Shown here: positions 8,850-17,147 of the stretch, piece by piece
Position numbering within the stretch: position 1 is the stretch's first letter
Layout: each line of letters starts with the position of its first letter
Position numbers and translations under genes: made by a program
DNA from: Streptomyces sp. NBC_00490
Lineage (GTDB): Bacteria > Actinomycetota > Actinomycetes > Streptomycetales > Streptomycetaceae
Length of the DNA: 64,000 nucleotides
Assembly: GCF_036013645.1 (NCBI RefSeq)
Contig: NZ_CP107869.1
Span: 4,092,001 to 4,156,000 of the forward strand
Direction: 5' to 3'
Notes under the pieces: model-generated
The model's database searches: none
What the model was told of the DNA's origin: nothing
The model's input: only the letters and a program-made list of their open reading frames with translations

Positions 8850-9502
8850 CCGAGAACCCCACCGGACCGCGCCGCCCCGCCACGGTCCTCACCCGCGCCA
8901 GGACGCTCCCGGCCTGGTCCCTGCTCGCGGCCGGTGCCGTCGCCGGGGGAATGCTGGGCGGGGCGTACAGCCTGGCCCAGGCGCCTACGTACACGGCCAC
9001 CAGCTATGTCGTCGCCGTCCCCACCGAGAAGTCCGACCCCGCCTCCGCCCTCGGCTTCGCGCAGGCCTACGGCCGGGTCGCGACCCAGCTCGCGGTGCTC
9101 GGGGACGCGCAGGTGTGGGCGGGTGTCCCGGTCAGGACGCTGCAGTCGAGCGTGCAGACCGCGACCTCGCCGGACGCCCCGATGGTCGCGATCACGGCGA
9201 CCTCCTCGCGCCCCGACCTCGCCGCCGACATGGCCAACGCGGTCGCCCGCGCCCTGACCCGGCACGCGGACACCGCCCAGAGCGCCACCAACGTCGAGCT
9301 CCAGCAGTTCGCCCGCGCCACCAAGCCCACCGAGCCGTCCTCGGCCCCGCCCGCGGTGACCGGGCTGGTCGGGGCGAGCGCGGGCGGACTGCTCGGTGGC
9401 CTGGTGCTGCTGGTGCGGCCGCGACGGGCCGCCGGAGAGCCGGGGCGCCCGGCCCAGGTGCCCGGCCCGGCCGTCGCCGCCGACGCCCACGGCCAGCTGT
9501 GA
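8846..9502 (+). CDS. Small Wzz-like chain-length/co-polymerase membrane protein
   Basis: A 218-residue protein with a hydrophobic helix near residues 18–38 and a second one near residues 172–192 (a Gly/Ala/Leu-rich segment before the Arg-rich end), enclosing an extracytoplasmic region that contains YTATSYVVAV. This two-helix layout is that of Wzz/chain-length determinants and of the YveK/CapA-type regulatory subunit of polysaccharide kinases, but it is shorter than typical Wzz and no tyrosine kinase domain is attached. It likely sets chain length together with the Wzy-like protein. ATG overlaps the previous stop; GGGAG lies 10 bases upstream. The stop overlaps the next GTG. Confidence 0.8.
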   Translation: MTENPTGPRRPATVLTRARTLPAWSLLAAGAVAGGMLGGAYSLAQAPTYTATSYVVAVPTEKSDPASALGFAQAYGRVATQLAVLGDAQVWAGVPVRTLQSSVQTATSPDAPMVAITATSSRPDLAADMANAVARALTRHADTAQSATNVELQQFARATKPTEPSSAPPAVTGLVGASAGGLLGGLVLLVRPRRAAGEPGRPAQVPGPAVAADAHGQL

Positions 9503-10587
9503 CGTACACGACGGAACTCGTCACCGACGACACCGTCTTCGCCGCACTCGCCCCCGACTGGGCACGCCTGTACGGCCGTTCCTCCGCCGCGACCCCGTTC
9601 CAGAGCCACGCCTGGCTGCACTCGTGGTGGCTGTCGTACGGCGGTGGCGGGCGGCTGCGTGTCCTGGTGGTCCGGGACGGGGGCGACCTCGTCGCCGCCG
9701 CGCCCCTGATGCGCGTACCGCGTCCCGTGCCCTCGCTCGTGCCGCTCGGCGGGGCGATCTCCGACTACGGGGACGTCCTCCTCGACGACGAGCGGGGCGA
9801 GGAGCCGGTCGCCGCGCTCACCGAGGCGCTGGCCGCGGCTGCCCGCACCGCACTGGTCGACCTGCGCGAGGTGCGGCCGGGCGGCGCGGCGCAGCGGATC
9901 TACGACCACTGGCCCGGGCCGCGGCGCCGGGTCGACGACTCGCTGTGCCTGGAGCTGCCCGCCGTGCCGATGGACGAGCTGGTGGCCCGGCTGCCGTCGG
10001 CCAAGGCCCAGCAGCGGGTGCGCGCCAAGCTGCGCAAGCTGACCTCGCTCGGCATCGAACGGCATGTCGTGGAGCCCGACGAGGTCGACAAGGCGCTGCG
10101 GCGGCTTCTGGAGCTGCACGAGCTCCAGTGGCAGGGGCGGAAGGTGACGAGCGAGCATCTGCGGCCGCGGTTCCGCGACCACCTGGTGCGCTCGGTCGCT
10201 CCGATGGTGCGGTCCGGGGACGCGGTCGTCACCGAGTTCCGGCTGGACGACGACGTGGTGGCCGTCGATCTGACGCTGCTGTCGCGGCGGCTCGCGGGCG
10301 GCTATCTGTACGGCGCCCATCCATGTCTGCGTGAGCGCAAGGCGGATGTGGCGGTGATGCTGCTCGACGCGGCCGGCGACCACGCGCGGGGCACGCTGAG
10401 TCTGCTGCGCGGCAACGAGCCGTACAAACACCACTGGAAGCCCGAACCTGTGGTCAACCAGCGGCTGCTGATGGCCCGGCGGCGCACCGCCCCGCTGCTG
10501 GCGGCGGCACTGTGCGACGTCGCCGCCCGCAGCCGGGGCAAGGAGCTGGTGCGCAGGTGGAGGGAGCGCGGTGGCGGCGGGCCCTGA
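9499..10587 (+). CDS. GNAT-fold acyltransferase of the BioF2/FemAB-like type
   Basis: A 362-residue protein with a double-GNAT layout. The N-terminal part has FQSHAWLHSWW and the C-terminal part carries the Acetyltransf_6-type motifs LRKLTSLGIERH, LLELHELQWQGRK and AGGYLYGAHPCLRERKADV. Such proteins near polysaccharide genes (CelD/BcsL-like) are thought to acylate sugars or attach amino acids. The GTG overlaps the previous stop by 4 bases, and it is the last gene of the operon; its stop codon lies in the loop of a 14-bp inverted repeat that probably terminates transcription. The acyl donor and target are unknown. Confidence 0.85.
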   Translation: MTYTTELVTDDTVFAALAPDWARLYGRSSAATPFQSHAWLHSWWLSYGGGGRLRVLVVRDGGDLVAAAPLMRVPRPVPSLVPLGGAISDYGDVLLDDERGEEPVAALTEALAAAARTALVDLREVRPGGAAQRIYDHWPGPRRRVDDSLCLELPAVPMDELVARLPSAKAQQRVRAKLRKLTSLGIERHVVEPDEVDKALRRLLELHELQWQGRKVTSEHLRPRFRDHLVRSVAPMVRSGDAVVTEFRLDDDVVAVDLTLLSRRLAGGYLYGAHPCLRERKADVAVMLLDAAGDHARGTLSLLRGNEPYKHHWKPEPVVNQRLLMARRRTAPLLAAALCDVAARSRGKELVRRWRERGGGGP

Positions 10588-10603
10588 CCGGCCCGCCGCC
10601 ACC
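10570..10603. terminator. Bidirectional hairpin between convergent genes
   Basis: GGTGGCGGCGGGCC at 10570–10583 is perfectly complementary to 10590–10603, with a 6-base loop that contains the start of the TGA stop of the acyltransferase gene. No U-run follows, as is usual in Streptomyces. It separates the plus-strand operon from the minus-strand glycosidase. Confidence 0.75.
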
Positions 10604-10609
10604 CGGTCC

Positions 10610-11896
10610 TCACCGGCTGCGCGACCACCAGTCGAAGCGCATGCACAGCTTCCCGCCGATCCAGTACTCCACCCACTCGCCCAGGTCCATCGGCGAACAG
10701 TTGGGCGGGTTCGTCGGAGTGGGGTCGGGCGTCGGCTCGGGCGTCGGGTCGGGCGTGGGCTCGGTCGGCACCGGTGTCGGTTCGTCGGTGCGTCCGAAGA
10801 GCACGGACCGGTAGATCTCCGACGCCTTGGGGTTGTCGCCGCACTGCCAGACGCCGTGCGGACAGTAGTCCGTGAGCGTGTTGTACAGCGGCTTGTGCTC
10901 GTCCATCCACGCGAGCATGCGCCGCATGTACTCGGCGTTGTCTCCGTTGCGGAAGAGTCCCCATTCAGGATAGGAAATTGCCTTGCCGTGGGACTTGGCG
11001 AAATCCACGTGCTCCTGAAGCCCGTACGGCTCTTTCACCTGCTGGTCGAATGAGATGCCTTCCGGCTGGTCGTACGAGTCCATGCCGATGATGTCGACGG
11101 TGTCGTCACCGGGATAGCACTTCGTCCAGCCGATGGAGTCCTGACCGCGGCTCGGCGTGAAATCGAAGCGGAATTTCTGGCCCGGCACCGAACGCATGGT
11201 GGTGACGATCCTGTTCCAGTACTTCTTCCAGGCCTCCGGGTCCGGCCCGCAGCGATGGGTGTACGTGATGCCGTTCATCTCCCAGCCGAGCACGATGACC
11301 GTGTCCGGCACCTTCAGCTCGACCAGCCGTTCGGCGAGGCGGCGGAAGTGGTGATCGAAGTCGCCCCGCGCGCCCTGCTGGATCAGCCGCCGGACCTGGT
11401 AGTCGGGGACCCGGCCCTCGTTGCGCTCCTGCATGGGGACGTTGAGGACGAACATGCGGTCGTCGCGCTGGTTGCGCCAGTCGGCCCAGGAGTCGAGGAA
11501 GTCGGGGGCGCCCTCGATGTTGCTCCAGCGGTCGCCGGGCAGATAGGTGTGGCCGACGCGCAGATCGGCGCCGCCCAGCCAGCGGCTGAGCTCGGAGATA
11601 CGGTTCACTCCGCGCGGGCCGTAGTCGAGGTAGGCGCCGAAGGCGGGGAGCTCCGGTACGGGCTTCGGCTCGGGCACGGTCACCGGACCGACGGACGGAG
11701 TGGCCGCCGGCGGCTGAGCGGACGCGGACGGAACGGCCGGTACCGCGGGCACCGCCGGCGTGGGAGCGGGAGGATCGCCGGCCTGTCCCACCCCCGCTGC
11801 GAATCCGGGCCCCGAGGCCAGGGCGGCGGACGCGGCGACCGACGCCGCAATGAACGCCAGCCTTCTGGTCCGGGCCCGTCGCTGCTGTGAGTCCAT
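10610..11896 (-). CDS. Secreted GH26-like glycoside hydrolase
   Basis: A 428-residue exported protein. It has an Arg-rich N-terminus and a hydrophobic Ala-rich signal segment to about residue 34, then a Pro/Ala linker to about residue 80. A (beta/alpha)8-type catalytic domain follows with VIVLGWEMNG (probable acid/base Glu) and ISYPEWGLF (probable nucleophile Glu), as in clan GH-A family 26. A Thr-Pro-Glu-rich linker leads to a 30-residue tail with two cysteines and several tryptophans that may bind glycan. The start has AAGGAG on the minus strand. It converges on the exopolysaccharide operon, so trimming or remodelling that polymer is the likely job; family assignment is good, substrate is not known. 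Confidence 0.85.
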   Translation of the reverse strand: MDSQQRRARTRRLAFIAASVAASAALASGPGFAAGVGQAGDPPAPTPAVPAVPAVPSASAQPPAATPSVGPVTVPEPKPVPELPAFGAYLDYGPRGVNRISELSRWLGGADLRVGHTYLPGDRWSNIEGAPDFLDSWADWRNQRDDRMFVLNVPMQERNEGRVPDYQVRRLIQQGARGDFDHHFRRLAERLVELKVPDTVIVLGWEMNGITYTHRCGPDPEAWKKYWNRIVTTMRSVPGQKFRFDFTPSRGQDSIGWTKCYPGDDTVDIIGMDSYDQPEGISFDQQVKEPYGLQEHVDFAKSHGKAISYPEWGLFRNGDNAEYMRRMLAWMDEHKPLYNTLTDYCPHGVWQCGDNPKASEIYRSVLFGRTDEPTPVPTEPTPDPTPEPTPDPTPTNPPNCSPMDLGEWVEYWIGGKLCMRFDWWSRSR

Positions 11897-12032
11897 GCCT
11901 GCTCCTTTCTCACTCTCGCGCTAATCCGATAACTGACACTCAGTCACGTGCAGACGAACTCCGCCACCGTGCTTGCGGCTTTCGAGTGGCCCTGTCGCCC
12001 GCATGGGTGAAATAACCGAAGGAATTGAGTCC

Positions 12033-13310
12033 GTGTCGCTGTTCGACACCCGCGTCCCCGCCGTCCTGCTGCGGATCGACCGAAATCCCTTTCACCACGG
12101 AACGCTGGGCGCCGTGCGCTCGCTCGGCAGGGCCGGAGTGGAGGTGCATGTGATCGCGGACTCCGCCGGAAGTCCGTTGGCGCGGTCGCGTTTTGTACGT
12201 CAGATCCATCCCCCGCCGCCACCGCAGGCGTCCGCCCCCGACATCGCCGTGGCCCTGCGCCGTATCGCCGCCGGGGTCGCGCGCCCGGCGGTGCTGATCC
12301 CGATGGACGACGCGAGCGCGGTTGCCGTGGACCGGCTGCGCGAGGAGCTGGCGCCCGCCTATCTGCTGCCCGCGGCGACGGGCCCGCTGGCCGAACGCGT
12401 CGCCGACAAGGCGGAACTGGCCGCCCTGTGCGCCGCCGTGGACGTACCGCATCCGCTCACGCTGATCCCGCGGAGCGCGGCCGAGGCCGCGGGCGCCGCC
12501 TGGCGGCTTGGCCTTCCGGTGATCGCGAAGTGGAGCCGGCCCTGGTTGCTGCCGACGGAGAGCGGGCTGCGCAGCACGGTGGTGGTGCGGTCCCCGCAGG
12601 AGGCGCGGGAGCTGTATCTGCGCTCGGAGGAGGCGGGCAGTCGGCTGCTGCTCCAGGCGTGGCTGCCGCCCGGCCCCGACCGTGACTGGTTCTTCCACGG
12701 GTACGTCGACCGCTCGGGTGCCGTGCGCGGCGGGGGCGTCGGGGTCAAACTGCGGGCCTGGCCGCGCGGTGCGGGCCTGACGGCGGTGGGCCGCTGGACA
12801 CCGGACCCGCGGGTGCAGGAGCTGGCCGAGCGGATCACCGGCGCGCTGGGCTACCGCGGCATCTTCGACCTCGACTTCCGCTGCGACGCCGAGGGCCGCC
12901 ACCACCTCCTCGACTTCAACCCGCGCCCCGGCGCCCAGTTCCGGCTCTTCAGCGACACCGCGGACCTGGACGTCGTACGCGCGCTGCACCTGGACCTCAC
13001 GCACCGTCCGCTGCCGGACGGGGTGCCGCGGGCCGGACGGGCGTTCGTGGTGGAGAACTACGCCCCGCTGACCGCGCTGCGTCCGACGCGCGCCGGGCGG
13101 GAACGGGCCTGGGGTGCCCGGGACGACCCGGCGCCGGGCTGGGCGATGTGGTGGCTGTGGAGCCGGCATGTGTCCCGCCGCCTGCTGGAGCGGTTGCGCA
13201 GGCTGTGCACCCCGGCCGGTGACGGGGCCCGTGTGCGCCTGGTGCGCCAGGCGACCGCCTCTCCGCTGACGACCGGCCTGACCGACGACGAGAAGGCGAG
13301 CAGCCGCTGA
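12033..13310 (+). CDS. ATP-grasp superfamily ligase of unknown substrate
   Basis: A 425-residue protein with the ATP-grasp core. LGLPVIAKWSRP is the first ATP-contact strand, RLLLQAWLPP the adenine-side motif, and the metal-binding end reads FDLDFRCDAEG followed by LLDFNPRPGAQFRL. ATP-grasp ligases join a carboxylate to an amine or thiol through an acyl phosphate. I prefer the GTG at 12033 because AAGGA lies 9 bases upstream; an in-frame ATG at 12003 would add 10 residues. Its stop overlaps the flavoprotein start by one base (TGATG), so the two products probably act together. The protein resembles D-aspartate/carbamoyl-phosphate-type ligases only in general fold. Confidence 0.85.
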   Translation: MSLFDTRVPAVLLRIDRNPFHHGTLGAVRSLGRAGVEVHVIADSAGSPLARSRFVRQIHPPPPPQASAPDIAVALRRIAAGVARPAVLIPMDDASAVAVDRLREELAPAYLLPAATGPLAERVADKAELAALCAAVDVPHPLTLIPRSAAEAAGAAWRLGLPVIAKWSRPWLLPTESGLRSTVVVRSPQEARELYLRSEEAGSRLLLQAWLPPGPDRDWFFHGYVDRSGAVRGGGVGVKLRAWPRGAGLTAVGRWTPDPRVQELAERITGALGYRGIFDLDFRCDAEGRHHLLDFNPRPGAQFRLFSDTADLDVVRALHLDLTHRPLPDGVPRAGRAFVVENYAPLTALRPTRAGRERAWGARDDPAPGWAMWWLWSRHVSRRLLERLRRLCTPAGDGARVRLVRQATASPLTTGLTDDEKASSR

Positions 13311-14581
13311 TGTACGACCTGCTGGTGGTGGGCGCGGGACCCTACGGTCTGTCCATCGCGTCCCACGCCGCGGCCGCCGGGCTGAGGGTACGTGTCTTCG
13401 GCCGACCCATGGCGTCCTGGCGCGATCACATGCCGCGCGGGATGTTCCTCAAGTCGGAGCCGCGGGCCTCCAGCCTCTCGGACCCGGAGCGCCGCTGGCG
13501 CCTCGACGTCTACTGCGAGGGGCAGGGTGTGACGGCCCGTCACGGGGAGCCGATCCCGGTCGAGATGTTCGCCGAGTACGGCCTGTGGTTCGCCCGCAAC
13601 GCCGTACCGAAGGTCGACGAGCGCACGGTGTCCCGAGTGGTGGCGCTGCGCCCCGGCGGCTTCGAGACGGTCACCGAGGACGGCGAGGTGCTGCCCTCCC
13701 GCACGGTCGCGCTGGCCGTGGGCGTGATGCCGTTCGTGGAGATCCCCGCGGCCTTCGAGGGCCTCTCCCCCTCCCTCGTCTCGCACAGCAGCCACCACAG
13801 TGACCTCGACCGCTTCCGCGGCAAGGACGTCACGGTGATCGGCGGCGGCCAGGCGGCCCTGGAGACGGCGGCCCTCCTCGCGGAACAGGGCACCCGGGTC
13901 CGGGTCCTGGCCCGCGCCGGCGAGCTGTGCTGGAACGATGTGCCGCCGCCGTGGCAGCGCCCCTGGTGGCAGTCGGCCCGCTCCCCGCACAGCGGGCTGG
14001 GCTGCGGCTGGCGCAACTGGTTCTACGCCGAGCGCGCCGGTCTCTTCCGCCGGCTCCCGGAGCCGACGCGGGCCCGGATCGCGGCGACGGCACTGGGCCC
14101 GGCGGGCGCCTGGTGGGTGCGGGACCGGGTGGAGCCGGCCGTGGAGGTGCTCCTCGCCCACGAGGTGGCGGCGGCCCGGGCGGTGCCGGGCGGGGTACGG
14201 CTCGACATGCTGGACCGGGCGGACGGGGCGGGGTCCCTGCGCACCCTGGAGACCGAGCACGTCATCGCGGCCACGGGCTTCAGGCCGTCCGCCGACCGTC
14301 TCGGCCTGCTCTCCGAGGACCTGCGCTCGGCCCTGGCCACGGGCCCGGACGGCGCCCCGGAGGCCGGCCGGGACTTCGAGTCCCCGTCGCATCCCGGCCT
14401 GTTCCTGGCGGGCCTGGTGACGGCCTCCGCCTTCGGCCCGGCGATGCGTTTCGTGCACGGCGCGACCTACACGGCGGGCGCGCTGGTACGAGGGGTGCGG
14501 CGCCGTCTGCACACCGGTCCGCGCGAAGGAATCGTCCCGGCGCCGGGACGGCACGGCACGCCGGAGCGGGTGGGGCGTTGA
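13310..14581 (+). CDS. FAD-dependent oxidoreductase/monooxygenase-like flavoprotein
   Basis: A 423-residue two-dinucleotide-binding flavoprotein. The FAD motif is GAGPYG at residues 8–13, the NAD(P)H motif is GGGQAA at residues 178–183, and IAATGFRPS near the C-terminus is the ATG-type motif of flavin monooxygenases and N-hydroxylases. It may oxidise the substrate or product of the ATP-grasp enzyme with which it is coupled by a TGATG overlap. The locus therefore looks like a two-gene modification unit between the polysaccharide operon and the chaplins. No signal or membrane segment is seen, so it is cytoplasmic. Confidence 0.88.
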   Translation: MYDLLVVGAGPYGLSIASHAAAAGLRVRVFGRPMASWRDHMPRGMFLKSEPRASSLSDPERRWRLDVYCEGQGVTARHGEPIPVEMFAEYGLWFARNAVPKVDERTVSRVVALRPGGFETVTEDGEVLPSRTVALAVGVMPFVEIPAAFEGLSPSLVSHSSHHSDLDRFRGKDVTVIGGGQAALETAALLAEQGTRVRVLARAGELCWNDVPPPWQRPWWQSARSPHSGLGCGWRNWFYAERAGLFRRLPEPTRARIAATALGPAGAWWVRDRVEPAVEVLLAHEVAAARAVPGGVRLDMLDRADGAGSLRTLETEHVIAATGFRPSADRLGLLSEDLRSALATGPDGAPEAGRDFESPSHPGLFLAGLVTASAFGPAMRFVHGATYTAGALVRGVRRRLHTGPREGIVPAPGRHGTPERVGR

Positions 14582-14588
14582 GGGGCGC

Positions 14589-14616
14589 GGGTGCCGGACG
14601 AAGGTGTCCGGCACCC
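14589..14616. terminator. Bidirectional hairpin
   Basis: GGGTGCCGGAC at 14589–14599 pairs perfectly with 14606–14616 across a 6-base loop. It lies between the convergent flavoprotein and long-chaplin genes, 8 bases after the first and 8 before the end of the second. Confidence 0.75.
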
Positions 14617-14623
14617 GGCGCGC

Positions 14624-15457
14624 CTACTGGTGGGCCCCGGCCTGCCTACGGCCCCGCCGGTACAGCACGGCACCGGCCCCGATCATCGCCGCACTGCCGA
14701 CGGAAGCGGCCAGCATGGCCTCGTTGCTTCCGGTGTCGGGCAGCTGGGGCGGCGGACCGTGGGGACCGGGGGACGTGCTGTCCGTGCCGGTCGGCGGGGT
14801 GGGGGTGGGCGTCTCCTCACCGTGACCGGGCGGCGTCGGCGTCGGAGTGGGCGTCGGCGTCTCCTCACCGTGACCGGGTGGCGACGGGGTCGGAGTGGGC
14901 GTCTCCTCGCCGTGGCCCGGTGGCGTCGGCGTCGGCGTGTCGCCGTACCCCGGGGTGTCCCCCGGGCCGCCGGAGCCGCAGTCGTCGCCGTAGGCGGGGT
15001 TGAGTCCGCTGATGACATCCGCCGTGTTCCCGCACGCGTTCACCGGCACCTCGACCGGCGCCTGCGTGTTGTTGCCGGACAGCACACCGGGCGAGCCCTC
15101 CGCGCGGCCGTGCGTCGCGTGCCCGGAGGGGCCGTGGCTCCCCCCGCCGTAGCCGGACTCGTCACCGTAGCCGGAGTCGTCGCCGTACGAGGCGCCGCCC
15201 CTGGGTGAACCCGAGTCGTTCGCACAGGAGTTGCCGAACGCCGGGTTCAACAGGGCGATGACGTCCACGGAGTTGCCGCAGGCGTTGACCGGTACGTCGA
15301 CCGGGGCCTGGACGTCGTTGCCGGACAGGACGCCGGGCGAGCCCTGGGCGGCGCCGTTCGCGTCCGAGTCGGCAAGGGCGGGGCTGCTGCCGCACAGGGA
15401 CAGGATGCTCGTCGCGGCGGCGGCCGCGACCATTCCCCTACTCAGGGTCTGTCGCAA
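14624..15457 (-). CDS. chpA: Long chaplin: two chaplin domains, repeat linker, LPDTG wall anchor
   Basis: A 277-residue secreted hydrophobin-like protein. After a signal peptide ending near ALADS come two chaplin domains, each with SPGVLSGN, a VPVNACGN core and a paired second cysteine. A Gly/Tyr/Asp-rich spacer separates the domains. A linker with repeated TPTP-PPGHGEE units follows, then LPDTG, a hydrophobic helix and an Arg-rich tail, which together form a sortase signal. Chaplins coat aerial hyphae as amyloid fibrils and long ones anchor them to peptidoglycan. The start is TTG at 15457 with AGGAAG 10 bases upstream; the MRQ N-terminus fits long chaplins. The symbol rests on synteny with S. 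coelicolor and could be another long chaplin. Confidence 0.88.
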   Translation of the reverse strand: MRQTLSRGMVAAAAATSILSLCGSSPALADSDANGAAQGSPGVLSGNDVQAPVDVPVNACGNSVDVIALLNPAFGNSCANDSGSPRGGASYGDDSGYGDESGYGGGSHGPSGHATHGRAEGSPGVLSGNNTQAPVEVPVNACGNTADVISGLNPAYGDDCGSGGPGDTPGYGDTPTPTPPGHGEETPTPTPSPPGHGEETPTPTPTPTPPGHGEETPTPTPPTGTDSTSPGPHGPPPQLPDTGSNEAMLAASVGSAAMIGAGAVLYRRGRRQAGAHQ

Positions 15458-15490
15458 TCTCGTTGTCTTCCTGCTTGAAGAAGTGGGAAA

Positions 15491-15533
15491 AGCCGGCCTT
15501 GGAAGGCAACAGAGGCTGTTTCCAAGGCCGGCT
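15491..15533 (-). terminator. Hairpin after the short chaplin gene
   Basis: AGCCGGCCTTGGAA at 15491–15504 pairs perfectly with 15520–15533 around a 15-base loop. On the minus strand it is followed by TTTCCC. It lies between the short and the long chaplin gene, so the two are probably separate transcription units or only partly linked. Confidence 0.7.
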
Positions 15534-15566
15534 CACACAGCCGAAAGCGGCTGGGGCGCTACGGCG

Positions 15567-15794
15567 TCACTTGTTGATGCAGGTGTTGCCGAACGCCGGG
15601 TTCAGCAGGGCGATGACGTTGACGGTGTTGCCGCACACGTTGACCGGGATGTGGATGGGAACCTGGACCACGTTGCCGGAGAGGACGCCCGGCGAGTGGA
15701 CAGCGGCAGCCTCGGCGCCCGCGTCGGCAAAAGCGGGGGCGGCCATGCCCAGGGCCATGATCGCGCCCGCGACGACAGCAGCGGTCTTCTTCAT
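15567..15794 (-). CDS. chpD: Short chaplin
   Basis: A 75-residue protein: signal peptide of about 23 residues ending APAFA, then a single chaplin domain with SPGVLSGN, two cysteines (VNVCGN and GNTCINK) and a hydrophobic, beta-prone sequence. Short chaplins are secreted, lower surface tension and assemble into amyloid fibrils on aerial hyphae and spores. The frame is open to 15818, but the ATG at 15794 has AAGGGA 7 bases upstream and starts the typical MKKTAAVVAG signal sequence. The position between a long chaplin and rodlins matches chpD of S. coelicolor; this identity is by synteny. In S. venezuelae sigma-BldN drives chaplin transcription; I could not identify its promoter here. Confidence 0.9.
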   Translation of the reverse strand: MKKTAAVVAGAIMALGMAAPAFADAGAEAAAVHSPGVLSGNVVQVPIHIPVNVCGNTVNVIALLNPAFGNTCINK

Positions 15795-15972
15795 GAGCTT
15801 TCCCTTCTCTGCGGTCATGCCCCTATGACGTGACCTGCAGGCTGTAAACGAGGGATAGCCGGACGAAGAAACTACGGAACGTGAGTCGCCTGGTAATTCA
15901 CTCGAACGCCTTCACAGAATTGACACGAGAAGCCCAATCGAGGAGAAACGCTTCTCCTGAGTGGCGCAAAAC

Positions 15973-16010
15973 GCTCGGACGGCCCGCGCGCATTCGCGGG
16001 CCGTCCGAGC
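15973..16010 (-). terminator. 16-bp perfect hairpin after rodlin gene
   Basis: GCTCGGACGGCCCGCG at 15973–15988 is perfectly complementary to 15995–16010 with a 6-base loop. Reading on the minus strand it is followed by GTTTTGCG, the pattern of an intrinsic terminator for the rodlin gene that ends at 16029. Confidence 0.85.
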
Positions 16011-16028
16011 GGACTCACAACCGGCGGA

Positions 16029-16433
16029 TCAGCGGTTGCCCGCGCCGTTGCCGGAGAGGGCGGAGATGTCGTCCAGGATGTGCGACAGCGGCTCGTCGCC
16101 CTTGGCCTGCGTCGAGTTCTCGGCGCACTGCTGGTTCTGCGGGGCCGACAGGATCGGCACGTCCTGGGCCACGCCGACGGCGGCGATGAGACCGACGATG
16201 GCCTGCAGGTTCGCCTTCGCGGGCAGGCCGACGCACAGCTTGTTGGCCGTGCTCTGCACCAGGGTCGCCTGCGGGCTCAGGTCACCCTTGGTGACCGAGT
16301 TGCCGAACGCCGAGTGGGCGCCGTTGCCGCTGGCGGACTTGGTGCCGTCGTCGTTCCCGATGGCCATGGCCGGCGACGCCGCACCAACGACGGAAGCGGC
16401 GACCGCCGCGGCAGCCATTGCCTTCTTCAGCAT
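16029..16433 (-). CDS. rdlA: Rodlin (divergent partner 1)
   Basis: A 134-residue secreted rodlin: signal peptide of about 24 residues ending AMA, then the conserved N-terminal [14 protein letters not shown] and the family signature [13 protein letters not shown] followed by [18 protein letters not shown]. Rodlins form the parallel rodlets on aerial hyphae and spores, together with chaplins, and at least RdlB-type proteins self-assemble into amyloid-like filaments. The ATG at 16433 has AAAGGAA just upstream; the open frame further 5' lacks a better start. It is transcribed divergently from a paralogue at 16691, the rdlA/rdlB arrangement known in S. coelicolor. Which of the pair is A or B is a guess. 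Confidence 0.92.
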   Translation of the reverse strand: MLKKAMAAAAVAASVVGAASPAMAIGNDDGTKSASGNGAHSAFGNSVTKGDLSPQATLVQSTANKLCVGLPAKANLQAIVGLIAAVGVAQDVPILSAPQNQQCAENSTQAKGDEPLSHILDDISALSGNGAGNR

Positions 16434-16587
16434 TTCTGTTCCTTTCCTGGGTGCATCACCAAGACGCACGCTCCTGCTCCCGCATCAACCAGCTCTGTGT
16501 GGTTTGGTTTCGGCACTTCACCCGATCGGGCCGCGCCTCTCCCCGTAATTCACAGAATCGCCGGACTCCGGTATCCACGACTGGCGT

Positions 16588-16600
16588 CCCATTCAATGGG
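16588..16600. promoter_or_regulatory. Palindrome in the divergent rodlin promoter region
   Basis: CCCATTCAATGGG is a perfect 6+1+6 palindrome located about 90 bases upstream of one rodlin start and 155 bases from the other, within the 257-bp shared intergenic region. It could be an operator for a developmental regulator, but no copy was seen upstream of the third rodlin gene, so the function is uncertain. Confidence 0.4.
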
Positions 16601-16690
16601 CCATCGGAGTGAAGGGGAGCAACCAAGCGGCCGCGAGGCAGTTGACCAGAGCGCTCCGGTGGACGGGGTTTCTCCAGAAGGGACTAGCAA

Positions 16691-17092
16691 GTGATCAAGA
16701 AGGTTCTGGCTACCGCCGCGGTCGCCGCCTCCATCGTGGGTGCCGCCTCCCCCGCCATGGCGATCGGCAACGACGACGGCACCAAGTCCGCCAGCGGCAA
16801 CGGTGCGCACCAGTCGTTCGGCAACTCGGCCACCTACGGCAACATGAGCCCGCAGATGGCGCTCGTCCAGGGCTCGCTCAACAAGCCCTGCATCGGCCTG
16901 CCCGCGAAGGCGAACCTGCAGGGCATCCTCGGCCTCGCCGCCGTCGGCGTCCTCCAGGACGTGCCGATCCTGTCGGCCCCGCAGAACCAGCAGTGTGTCG
17001 AGAACTCCACCCAGGCCAAGGGCGACGAGCCGCTGTCGCACATCCTGGACGACATCTCGGTCCTGGCCGGCAACGGCACGGGCAACCGCTGA
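16691..17092 (+). CDS. rdlB: Rodlin (divergent partner 2)
   Basis: A 133-residue rodlin starting at GTG 16691 with AAGGGA about 8 bases upstream. The signal peptide ends AMA near residue 24, followed by the same [14 protein letters not shown] start as the divergent copy and the conserved C-terminal half with its cysteine pair. The last part of the coding sequence is identical at the DNA level over 104 bases (16955–17058) to the third rodlin gene (18633–18736). A strong terminator follows 55 bases after the stop. It is secreted and expected to build the rodlet layer. Confidence 0.93.
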   Translation: MIKKVLATAAVAASIVGAASPAMAIGNDDGTKSASGNGAHQSFGNSATYGNMSPQMALVQGSLNKPCIGLPAKANLQGILGLAAVGVLQDVPILSAPQNQQCVENSTQAKGDEPLSHILDDISVLAGNGTGNR

Positions 17093-17147
17093 ACCACCCT
17101 CGGGGACTGAGGTCCCTGAGCCTTGGGGCTGCAATCTGAACCCCCGT

